Assembly (NCBI GenBank): GCA_900074885.1
Contig: FJUW01000076.1
Coordinates: forward strand, 62,001-126,000
DNA length: 64,000 bases
Source: Rhynchosporium graminicola
Taxonomy: Eukaryota; Ascomycota; Leotiomycetes; Helotiales; Ploettnerulaceae
Reading direction: 5' to 3'
Shown one piece after another: positions 10,696 to 21,834 of the stretch. Position 1 is the first letter of the stretch, and each line of letters opens with the position of its first letter. Made by a program: the position numbers and the translations under genes. The notes beneath the pieces are model-generated. The model saw only the letters and a list, made by a program, of their open reading frames with translations, had not been told where the DNA came from and did not search any database.

Positions 10696-12489
10696 GTGCG
10701 ACTTATGATTAACGTGAGTTCCTGGATGATCTTCAACTTGTTGCTCATCGGAGGTGGATTCCTAGGGTTCTGAAGAATCAAGGAAGAACGTTCATGTCAC
10801 ACGACGTCAATTACTTGCTTACTGTTTGTTATTTGGCTCGGCTATTCTATTTAGAAAAGTTTGAGTTTTTGTTTGGTGAGTATATGGTTGTTTAAAGAGA
10901 AGAGAAGAGACAGATTTACGGAAACCGGGCGAAAAAAGCGAAGGAAGGAGGATGAAAGGAGAGAAATGGGACTGTATATATGGTCTACAACGAGTCTGCT
11001 ATGATGAATATTCGTGGATGTTGCTTCAGTAAGACAGGCGAGGATTACGTGAGTGCGGTGAGCCTGGGTAAAGACAAGAGTTTGTTTCCTTATATAGTAT
11101 ATAGATAGCGCAGGAGCTTCAATCACCATGATTGTGAATTTCACAGGTATAATAATCGCATATTCATCTTGACTACTGTAGTGTGTACTGTGTTGTTCTT
11201 TTACTGTAAGCTCGGTACAGAGTTCGTGGATGAGCTATGTCTGTTAGTGCCCGGGTGATTACGAGAAGTGCATCTAGGGAATACGGAGTGTCTATTCTGA
11301 TGGTCTACGCTATCTGATACTGGGAGGCTTCGGGTTATCACGAGGCAGATGATATGTTAGTCTAAGAACTTACTTTACATGCACTAGTCAGCGAAAAGGG
11401 GCACTGAAGGTAGGGTAAATAGTCGGCTGGAATTTCATGATTCCAGATCTTCGCCGATGAAGACTTGTTCCGATACGAACGGGATAGTTTTAGGATGTCT
11501 CGATTGATTATTGAGGCTTTGATTTTTGGCTTCTTACTCACGCAACTTTGGATCGCTCGCCCTGAGGAGACTTTGTGGAATATAGACAAGCAGTTACAAT
11601 CACCAAGTCTGAGTCGGCTAGTTACAACTAAGTCCAGTATAGCTGCTTCCAGCGATAATGAAGTTATTGAGATCTCTCTAGAGATTTCGACCCGAATTGA
11701 TTAATTGCCACAATTTGTTTACTTTGAGGTATTCCGGTATGTCCAAAGATGTTTTCGCGAAACCATACGTCGGCATTTCTACGTGTACGGGGGGATCTTA
11801 TATGTAAGTGATATTGGATATTTGTTATCGGTTCGGAGGTTCGAAACTACGTATGAATAAGATTGTGAATACTCGTAAGAGGCAAAGAATTGTATGAAGA
11901 AATATGAAGAAATTAGAGTCCAATATGCATATTGAAGTTGATCACGTGCATCATCCCCTTTATTCCCAGGCTAGTTTACAACCACGGTAGAATCTGCGTC
12001 TCTCTCTCCCACAGCACCAATGCCAACGAAAAGGCTCACATCTCCCCATCAACCACAAATTGTCAGCTCAAGAAGTAACATGCCATTTCATCAACATTCC
12101 TCGGCCGATCAAACGGGCTCGGAAGTTGGAATGAGGCCAGCTCACAGTAAGGAGTTGCTCCAACTCACAATGTAGAAAGACCAAGCCCTCAATTCGAGAC
12201 GTGATTCTTTCAATTCGTCCGTACTTGTTTCGATGTCGAACGAGCCAAAGTTCGCGCGCCAATCAATCTTCCGAGTTATATGTTCAATTCGAGTTGCGGC
12301 CTTTGTCGTTGTTCGGCGCGCTGCGCTAGGTTGCCGGCCGTTGACTTTAGGAATGTGTCCAATCTCGACGCGCATCAAGGAATGCTGCGGTTTGTTTGCA
12401 TTTTCCCCTCTCTTATGTTTGTTCCTCTTACAATCACTTCTGTCACCAGTTTTCCCTTTTTCCTCTTCATCTTATAGTAAACACAAATC
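10696..12489. other. Intergenic region, no supported gene
   Basis: About 1.8 kb with only short frames (minus 10851-11144, plus 11465-11704 and 12233-12553), none with a recognisable domain. The last 100 bases are T/C-rich and resemble the leader of the following gene. Confidence 0.5.
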
Positions 12490-15400
12490 ATGGCGAGCAA
12501 TCGCCCAAGAAATGAGTCCAGAGATGGATCAACACGGCGCAAGAAACGAATGATGAGCAATGAGGGTGAGAAGCAAGGGTCGGCGAAGAAGCCAGCGAAG
12601 AAGTCCAGCTGGTTCGGGTCGTCGACGGCTGCAGTCTATAATTCTTCTGAGGACGAAGGCGAAGCTACACCATCGCCTGAACCTCCGACTGCACAGCAAC
12701 GCGAAGAGTACCATCGGAGGATCGCACGAATTGTCGATGAGAATTATGAGGTTTTGAACGCCAAACGCCTTCTAGCAGAGATGGACGAGACGAATGACCC
12801 ATTCGATCCAGACATTTCGCCAAATCATCTGAAATGGATCGCAAAGCGTACCGAGGTTGTAACGCTTCTTCAAGACCCATTGCAGTCCATAAATCTAGTA
12901 TTGAAAACATTCGATATCGACGAAAACAACTTCAAGGCTTTGCTACTATTCCCACCGAGGACCGACGATATAGTCTTGGCCATACAGAAGGAGCATACAG
13001 AGCTTTATTACGCGGCAATGGGACCTGGAGGCGCATTTGAAGGCGTCAATGACAATCTCGCAACGAAGATCACTATGCTGTACTTCGGATTGCCAATTGA
13101 GCCTTTGACATACCATAATGTCATCAACTGCGAATTGGACCAGAATGACAGCCCTGATGACGAGCCAGAGGCACCAAGAGTCCAGAGAATCATTTACTCG
13201 GAAAAAGCACTCGAGTTCCTGGATTCTTACCACGAGAGAAGCTTCGGCTTTCCAATGCTTCGAAGTGGGTGTTCCTGAGAGCTCAAGCCATTCTCTACAA
13301 TTCACTGACAAGATGTAGGACCTAAACCTATAATGCACATTGCAGGTCAGCCAGTTCCGGTCGGGCCAGAACCGGATAGCGGCGGAGACGATTCAGACGA
13401 GTCAAACGAGACAGATGAGATAGATGATACAGATAAAGGAGATCATCTGCTTCGTGGTCTGAAGCCTTTGCGACCGATGGGAGACGCTCTTGGTATTCGT
13501 GGAGGTGGCGGAATACCTAGCGATCGTTTTCTGTACACTCATTATGGAGCGAATATCAGACTCAATGCCATCGACGGTACAGTATCCGCAGATGAATTCA
13601 AAGCTGCTGTCCTGAAAGCACTCGACTTGGATCCCAACTCGGATTGGTTTATTGTCGTTGATCAATACGATAATTCAGATCGCGCCAAGGACAACCCCTT
13701 AAAAACTTTCGTGGCAAGCTTCAACATGACATCTTCCGAGTTTGATGCCAAGTATGAGCGAGTTTTGAAGGCAAGAATCTCAAACCCTCTTCAAAACTGG
13801 GCATTATCCGTCGATTATCTTCGAACAAAGGCATTCAAAGCTCCTATGCATTTCAGCATTCCGCCGCGAAAATCCGATGGCAGAGACACTATCGATTTGA
13901 CACAACTTCCGCAAGGTCGACCGCCGAAGTACACGGCAAAAAGATTACCCAGAGGCAATCGCTTATTCCCCACACCGGTCGAGAAGGGTACAAGGAATTT
14001 ATACACTCTTCCTAGCGCTAGTTCACTGCCGATCAAAGATGATATCGACTCATTCATCATGGCCATTCAGAAGCTTTCATTGTCTTTTGTGGCAAGGAAT
14101 GTGTCTATCAGTATGTATTTCTTGGAGCTTGATGATCCTCCGAAAGACCCAATCTCACGACTTGACCACACCATTCTTTTCCCATCTACAGGAGACGTCT
14201 CTAAACATCGAGTCATTCGGGATATGGTATTCGGACCAGAACCATGGACAGCTGTTATGCATGAGACACTAGTAATGCCACCCGTTTTGTGGCCTCCATT
14301 TAGTACTATGGCTCAAGTACAGAGCCCGCCACCCAAGCAAATCTTGACAACTGCGCCGTTATATCGACATGGTCGAGGTGTCTATGTCAACCCAACAGCT
14401 AGTGACTTCAAGAAACAAGTACTAGCTCTTCTCGGCTCGCAATCCCCAGAGAAGTATGATTTCATCGTTGATCTGTACCACAATCAACCGGATCGCAAGA
14501 GGGGCCCCTCTCGGTTTCTGGACTTTAGCAATAACCTCAGATTTACCCCGGAATCATTACCAAGGCGATTCAGTAAAAACATCCAGCCTCTTCTCTTTCG
14601 TGGCGAAGCAGATTGGACCCTCGTTGTTCGCCTTGCCAGTGAGGAAGAACTTGAAGTCTTCGATCCATCCAGTATTGTACTCTCGACAGTACCGTCTGCA
14701 CCAGTAGGGACACCTCCAGCCACCAAATACACGAGCTCAGCTCAGCCAAGGAATACGACAACGACCATTCCACCAGCAAACCCTGATTTCGGCCCTGATG
14801 AGTACTATATTTATGGTTATGCAGGACAGGTTAAGGTTGACAGAACACTTGAATCCTTTCAGGCTGGTGCACTTGCGCTCCTTGGCTTAACAAATTCTTC
14901 TGACTGGACGTTTACGGTGGACTTGCACAATAGCAGACCTGTAAAATCCATTAATGTATCTGCAGATACGATTGCGGCTCAGTTCCAGATGATCAAGGAC
15001 GTCCCTAGCAATCACGGCAAATACTACGTTCCTGGATACCCACCTCTGCCATGGCCCGTATTCGTTCGGAAAAGCACCCGAGTCTCAACGCGGAATCTCA
15101 CACCGCCACGTAGTGGCCAGAATTATGTGAAATTAGGCGGCCCTGTCATCACATCGTACTGGAAACTCCCAACGCCAGTGGATGGTCGATATGGAATAAA
15201 CCAGATCCAGGATAGCTTCTATTCGGCAATGTTGGTACACTACCCTCTTGGTACCCTGCGTCCGGCTCAGGACATCAACCTTATGACGGGTCTGGGATTC
15301 GGTGGAATCGAATTGAATGAAGAATTCTGGACGAGCATCGTTAAGTCGGTTCAGGCTGCTCCTGGGGGCGTCATTGGGATATCAGACGTACCTGAAGGGA

Positions 15401-18400
15401 GTAAAAGTCTTGAGAAAGAAATAGGAGTTCGCATTGCTGGCAGTCCTCGTTATCAAACCTTTGAGCGGAAAGATTTCGAGAGTCTTGCGCGCGCAATCCG
15501 ACAGTTATCAGAAGTCGAGGTATCTCATAAACCCCAGAATCTCACATCCACAGCACCAACCAGTTTTAAAGCATGGTTCCAACCCGAAGATCGAGAGAAT
15601 GCGTCCAATGGCTGCGAATTCTACTACGATGACTATGACAACACTACTGCCTCTGGTAAGAACTTGACAGAGAGTCTCAGAAACTGGTTCCGAATGGAAG
15701 AAGAGGGAAAATACACGAATTGCATTTGGTTCCGCCCAGAATGGAAGAAGTTCACAATCATTGATAACACTCCTACCGACGACGGCGGCATGCAAATCGA
15801 ACGCGCGAATGAAGAATGGGATGTTGTTAGCCACAGCAAGACACTCGAATCTTTTCGAGCGATGCTTGGGATACTTTGGGATGACGATACTCCGGGACTC
15901 ACTGACAATTTCGAAATCCATGTCCCTCAAGGAGATCAACGATTCGTTATCGACGATCAAACAACCGAGGATCAGTGGCGCAAACACGTATTTGATTATT
16001 TCCACGACAATACTTTGATTGTGCAGCCGAATAATGGAATCCCTTGTGGTGAGTATCTTCATATTGCATTACTTCAAGCTGGACAAGACTAAACGTTTGT
16101 AGTGCGCGATATCAGTGATCCATGGGGCATTGTTGATATGCCGTTGATCGAAAAGAAGGTTACCTTTGCACCTGAAACTTACAGTCCTACTCAACCCAGA
16201 CCCACCAGTGTTGAACGCGATCATGGTAATTCTCATCACTATCACCAGGATGGCATGTTTCACCATCACGAGGAACCATTTGACAAAACTGAAAGCAGAC
16301 AGCAAAGAATTACTAACAAAGGACATCCACCACATGTTACACAGCCTTCTCACCAACCACGTCGCATTCCTGGTGCAAAGGCCCCTACATTCAAGACCAG
16401 TGACGTTCCAAAGTGGGATAAATGGATGCTCAACCATACAGCTCAAAATAATTTGCAACAAAGATCATGGGCTCAGGATCAATCAGTAATTGAGCCAGGG
16501 TATGCGCCGGCGGCGCCATTGTATGGTGACAACCTTGAGCTCGCTATTTCTGTCGGCCCAAGCATGCCAACAGTCTTTGTTCAGCATCTAACACCAACTG
16601 ATATCATCGAACTTCGCAAAGAGAACCGTAAACTTCTCAATCATGCTCTTGAGAGAGAGATCGGCTGTCCGATCTGCAACATGACGTTCAAGGCATATGA
16701 TAATGATGCCAAATCAGCTCATTACCAGACCCACATGGAGCAGATCAATTCTGCTGGCAACTGTCCTATCTGTAATGAAAATTGGGCACTCTTTACCTGG
16801 TCGCAGAAGAGAGATCATTTACACGCAGACTTCGCCAAGAAAGGCAGCCAAGACATCAGACAGTTCTGGGACGATATCAAATGCCCAATTTGCAACCTGG
16901 ATTTTGCCGGGAAGACCGCAGAAAGTGTCACGACTCACATGGCAAGTCACGTCCCAGGAGCTCTAAAGTTCTGCGACCGCTGTGGTCTCGACCTTTTAAG
17001 ATGCTCTCCCATCGAAAGAGATCATCATGACCAAGTCTGTACTCGCGACACGCCTGTCAGACCAGCTGGAGCATCGGACTCAATCCTCTGTCAGTTCTGT
17101 GGTAGAGAGCGGACTCCTGAATCGGAGAAGAATCGAGAACATACTATTTGTGGAAATGGTCAGCATTGCATCCGATGCGGACTTAATCTGAGTCTTCTTG
17201 GTGGTCCCCAGGAGCAGCATAGCCATTCGACGCGTTGCAGAGTTCCTGGTGGTACTACAGGGAAATATTGTAGGAGATGCGGTAAGAACCTCCAGAGCCT
17301 TACTTTTCTCGACAAGACTGCTCATCACGATGATTGTTATCGGAGAGAACCTGGTTCGGTGGCTGCTGATGGAAGTCCTGAGATTGGGTACCCACAAAGT
17401 ATGTTGATTTTGATGTGTTCTTCGTAATAATAGCTAACTTGGTGGAAAGATGTCACATCTCAGCGTGTCCAGATTGACCGTGAACGAGAAGATCTTCGAA
17501 ATCGTCAGAACGAGCTCAAAGCTCAAGAAACTTCCATCTTAGCCCGCGAACAAGACATCCTAAGACGTGAGAGGGGCCATAGTAGATCTGACAGCTCTTC
17601 GCAGTTCTCTCACGGTCTGACTGGCACCGCAACCTGCCCCATCTGCCTCGGTGATTTGTCTACCTGCCACAGAGGAGAGATCGTAGATCATTTCCAGCAA
17701 CATGCGGAAACAAATGGTGATGATGTTAAAACATCTACAGTCTCTCAAAACTATCATAGTGATGCATTGAATGCTTCGCTTGCTGAATTCAGGAGACGAT
17801 TACCGGACTTCCGGGCAGCTTCTGATCAGTTACAGCAATTCGTAGAGAAGACAACTGTTTCTGCGACACAAGTGTCAAACCTGGCCTCATCGATAGCTGC
17901 AGAGGAGAAGAATCGCAATGAGCCAGAGCGGCTAGCGATTGTAAAGGATGAGCGTCGTCTGGGGTAAGTCAATCTGATCCCGAATACATGTGAAGACCAC
18001 ACTAATCTTTATGTAGAGCAAAAAAGGCTTTAGAGGAAAATTTCGCTAAACGCTCACAAGAAGCTATCCGAAGTCGAGACAGCGAGATATTCGAACTCAG
18101 AGTTCAGCTCGCAGTTGCGAAAAAGACACATCCTATTATCACAGGTGGAAAGATCTCTGAGATCGTCATAGAAGCTCAGCGAAAGCTAAGCGCGGGCGAG
18201 GCAGATCTCGCACGGGTCAAAGAGTTGGAGAAGGAACGAGCTGCTCGGTGGGCAATCGAACTTGGTAGAATGGGAGCAGAGATCGCGGCGAGAAAAATTA
18301 AGATTGGCTTTGTACCCGACCCAGCTAACGATCCGCCTGTGAATAGCGGAACAGATGGCGGAAATGACAGTGGTGGAGGGCCTAGTGGTAGCGGAGGAGG

Positions 18401-19016
18401 TGGTAGCGGAGGGCAGCCAAGTGGAGGTGGTGGAGGAGGAGGAGGTGGGGGAGATAATCCTGACGATGACGTTGACCAAACTGGATTCATGCCATCCCCA
18501 GACCGGCAATCCTTCAAGAAACTCCCTAGTCTTCGTCGAACACGCAGCGTCAAAGGACGAGCTCCAACCACAGGATCCAAACGCAAAAAGGCCGCTATGG
18601 ACGACTCTGAAGACACAATGTCTGGCGGATTCTCCAACCTTGTCCGCTCCCCTTCCAAGCGCGAAACTAAGAAGATGCGTACTGGTATGGTGGGGAGCAG
18701 TCCTCGCCTGATGAGACGACGCATGGTGATTGCTGAGGAGGGAGAGGGTGATGAAGAAATTAGCGAGTTTATTAGTGAGGAGACCGGGACTGAGTTGGGT
18801 AGTGTGTCGAGACGGGCCACGAGGGCTATGGGTGGGACGCCGAGTGTTGGCGTTGGTATGAGTGCAGCCCCGATGGCGAGGAGGGTTGGAAGACAGAGAA
18901 ATGTGGTTCAGGAGGAGAATATCGATGATGATGGTTTTGAGGATGTTGAGGAAGGTGATGAAGAGGATGGTGATGAGATGGTGCAGAAGGGAACTTCCAA
19001 GAGGGCGAGGAAGTAG
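12490..19016 (+). CDS. Giant (~2,104 aa) hypothetical protein with repeated N-terminal domains and a C2H2/C2HC zinc-finger array
   Basis: Exons are 12490-13264, 13319-16048, 16103-17398, 17450-17963 and 18017-19016. All four introns are 51-54 nt, start GTGGGT/GTGAGT/GTATGT/GTAAGT and keep frame, so five open segments form one gene. Residues 1-60 are basic and Ser-rich with R-R-K-K-R. From about 330 to 1160 there are diverged repeats of roughly 75-95 aa, with a pattern like S-x3-F-x3-V/A-L-x-L-L-G-x5-D-W-x-F-x-V-D-L (clearest near residues 328, 603, 753 and 1090). About residues 1350-1580 hold three C-P-I-C fingers followed by four C-x2-C-G fingers closing with H-x3-4-C; another C-P-I-C-L-G-D-L is near 1662. 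A coiled-coil-like R/E-rich stretch surrounds it. Near 1886-1920 is a Gly-rich linker, and the tail is strongly acidic, ending K-R-A-R-K. I do not recognise the family; a nuclear protein is an inference. Confidence 0.8.
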
Positions 19017-20750
19017 GGAGCATCAGTGTCGATGTATTTGGGCTGGTGCTCATGGGACCGAGGGGCTGTTTTGGACTGGCATGTCTGTCTTGCTTTGACA
19101 CATCATCTTTCCTTTTGTGATTTCTCGGTGGTAGATTACAGTTGTTTATCGTGGGAGATGGCGCTCGCTTAATGGCTTCCTTGTCCCTTGTTCTTTTCTG
19201 GTGTTTGTTGACATTAGTAGCATAAGTAATATTCACTCCTTCCTTCCTTACATGAATTCGTTTCTCGGCCTCATGATAAATCAATATTCATATGTACTAC
19301 GTACAGTGCAACAACGAATCTCTAAATCTACATTCCACATAAGCCTATCAATTTTCGAGACCGCGGAGACATATTTGCTGTATTGGATGGCACGTTTGAT
19401 GCTCACGGAAATGCTGAAGAGCAGAAACAAAGCTTGGTCAGAAGCCGCTTCGGAATTTCCTCCACTAGATTATTGGAATGTTCTTTCCCGACCTCGGGAC
19501 GCTCAGCAAGGGTACAATTTGCACGCCACATTTCTGACTCCAAAGTTGAATATTGCATAGCAGCGAAAATATAAATTGTATGCGACAAGATAACGGATCG
19601 TTTGTCGTCGGGCCTATGGTTCTAAAGTTGAACATAGTGAAAGTCAGTCGACTTGTTGGTAGAGGTTGAAACTCTATAAGCAATGGCTACGCTGATCAAT
19701 CACACTCACTCAGACCGAGCAATCTTTTAAAGTTCTGAGACTTATTAGAATTACTATTATGGACAAGGGAGAAAATAGCCTCCCCTTTGTGTTTGCAGTG
19801 ATAGGGTGAAATGTGAATCTGCGTAATACAAACTTCCGATTTTGCTTTCAATTGTGACACTTTTTGTCAAATTTTTATAGTTCTCGGTTTACTACCCTCT
19901 TATATTGTTTGAGAGTATCATGCCCACAGATTTGAGCTTGGCAGGGGGCGCATGGTCACTTTGTCGCAAATTCAAACCACGTCGAGGCGCACAAATGCCC
20001 ATATCCATAACCTAGCATTCTCTAGTGAATAACTAGACGAAGCAACCAGGTCATAGATAAGAATCGAATAGTCTGATCAGCTCTATCAGTAATAAGTGGC
20101 CGTTTGACACTTTGGCGCATATTGTTGTATAGTTTTATGACAAAATTGATGACCCCACTTTCGGCTAAATGCAAATGTCAACAGAATGCTAGAAACACGA
20201 TAGGCAGCAAAGCTTTGGTCCCATGATTCTAGCAAGCTTTTTTGATATAGTAAGTACTTAGATCAGGGATCTTCTGGTTAAAGTATTATTCTCCGCTTTT
20301 TCTTCTATTGCGCTTCTTCTCTGATGCATTTGACCTCAAGTCTTCACAGATGTTATAGAATGGATCTTTCGACGTAGTTTAAACGACGGAGAAACGAAGT
20401 TCCTGTTTTGAAGGCGAGACTAGTGATCAGGGATCCAGGATAAAGGAGATCTCCCTCAAATTCAGAAGTAAGAGCGAGATTCGTCTAAAATCGGATAGCT
20501 AGAGCTTCAATGCGTTGGGCGTGGCCGAGACACATAAGCAACAATACAACAAGCCTCGGGCACTATTGCGAAGGTAGAGGCTTACTAGACCTATTGAGTT
20601 CAGCTTAAGTTGTTGGTTCATTATAGAAAGTTGCTTAATCATCTTTAGATGAATTAAAAATCCACTCAAAAGTGAACCTCTACTAAACTTAAAAATCTAA
20701 GTCTGATTGATTATTCTTCATCAATTTCAATAGGTGCTAGTGCAGTTTTG
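19017..20750. other. Intergenic region, no supported gene
   Basis: About 1.7 kb. The frame at 19201-19560 carries no recognisable domain and overlaps other frames. Composition becomes A/T-rich from about 19,800. Confidence 0.5.
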
Positions 20751-20760
20751 ATATATATAA
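20751..20760 (+). promoter_or_regulatory. TATA-like box of the 111-aa gene
   Basis: ATATATATAA lies 111 bases upstream of the ATG at 20871 and is followed by a C/T-rich stretch (TTTCTTTCTTTTAC), a common fungal start-site context. Confidence 0.45.
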
Positions 20761-20870
20761 ACTCCAGTCGCTATCTTCATCCTGCCCTTTTCTTTCTTTT
20801 ACAACATCCTCGACACAAACTGGCTCCAGCTTGACTGCAAAAAGCTTCGAGGCTTCCTTAACACACCGAT

Positions 20871-21247
20871 ATGGCTTTGTCTAATGTCATGGCCAGCTTG
20901 TCCCTCAACACAAGCAACTCCACAGCTACTACAGTCAGAGAGATGTCTTTTGCTGCTAAGCATCATCTAGACAGATCGTCATTGGCGAGCGTCATGTCCG
21001 TGGTCAAACTGAGTTGCATGACCCTGTAACCAGACCTGTACGGTGGAAGCTCCACGCTGTTGAGCAGACCACTCCGTTGCCGAGCGCATACGGGGGTGGA
21101 GTGGGAGAGACCGCGGTGCTTATGGCATACAAGCAGGAGTTGATGGAGCTGCTTGCGATGAATCAGGAGAGAAAGTTGCCCGAAGTTGTATTCGTTCATC
21201 ATGTACATATCCATGAGGAATTCGGAGAGGAGAATACATGGTGGTAA
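20871..21247 (+). CDS. Small hypothetical protein, two exons (111 aa)
   Basis: Exon 1 20871-20933 (M-A-L-S-N-V-M-A-S-L-S-L-N-T-S-N-S-T-A-T-T), intron 20934-20974, exon 2 20975-21247 (begins I-V-I-G-E-R-H-V-R-G). Unspliced, the first frame stops at 21027 and the second frame has no ATG. The 41-nt intron (GTCAGA donor, TGCTAAG branch, GACAG acceptor) joins them in phase 0. The second exon reads as convincing protein: a W-K-L-H-A-V-E core, a Gly-rich turn S-A-Y-G-G-G-V-G-E-T, an amphipathic helix K-Q-E-L-M-E-L-L-A-M-N and a His-rich end (F-V-H-H-V-H-I-H-E-E). No signal peptide, membrane helix or known domain is seen. A TATA-like box lies upstream. Function unknown. Confidence 0.55.
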
Positions 21248-21834
21248 ATGATTCTAGCAGCGTACTTATACGTGGAAAGTTGGGGCATAGCAAGTCGTCT
21301 TAGGGGACCTAGACTTACATGACAAGGTCTTGACTAGAAATCAACGTCATAAAACCGTACCGGGAAATTACTCATGGCAACACCTACCAATGTCATGAAA
21401 AAATTCCAGGACATTACTAGGGCCAATTCTTACGTATTACCTTGCTTCTTGATGACTTCCCGGACGTAATGATGAAAGATATCAGGACCAACATTCCTAG
21501 CCTTGAGCTAAGACTTCGTAAGTATCTATCAAGCGACGTGATTAAGGAGGGAAAGATATCCCCGTGCATCATCTGCCCTGAAAAGATATGGTGGAAATCT
21601 TCGCGAAATCACGCCCAGTAACGAACGTCTTTTCCCATACCTTAGCACTCGGACGTCTGAATTCTAACATCATAACTTCTACTCATGCAGAGAAAGCAGC
21701 TTCTACAGCACAGAAGAGGAAGCGGGAGCTTCAGGGGTATCATTTATCGTCAATCCAGGCTACTCCTATATAAATCTCCTTCCGTGTACTCACAGCTTTC
21801 CAAGCTCCAGCTCGAACCTTTCCGCTTGGAAGTC
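21248..21834. other. Intergenic, 3' region of DPH2
   Basis: No supported gene; short frames at 21588-21773 and 21685-22023 run into the opposite-strand DPH2 gene and are shadows. Confidence 0.5.

Noticed and set aside
11825..11860. GGTTCGAAAC, like a tRNA B box
   Set aside because: No matching A box or acceptor stem could be folded around it.
18176..18820. 214-codon minus-strand frame, very proline-rich
   Set aside because: It is the antisense of the Gly-rich and acidic part of the giant gene; the Pro runs are complements of Gly codons.
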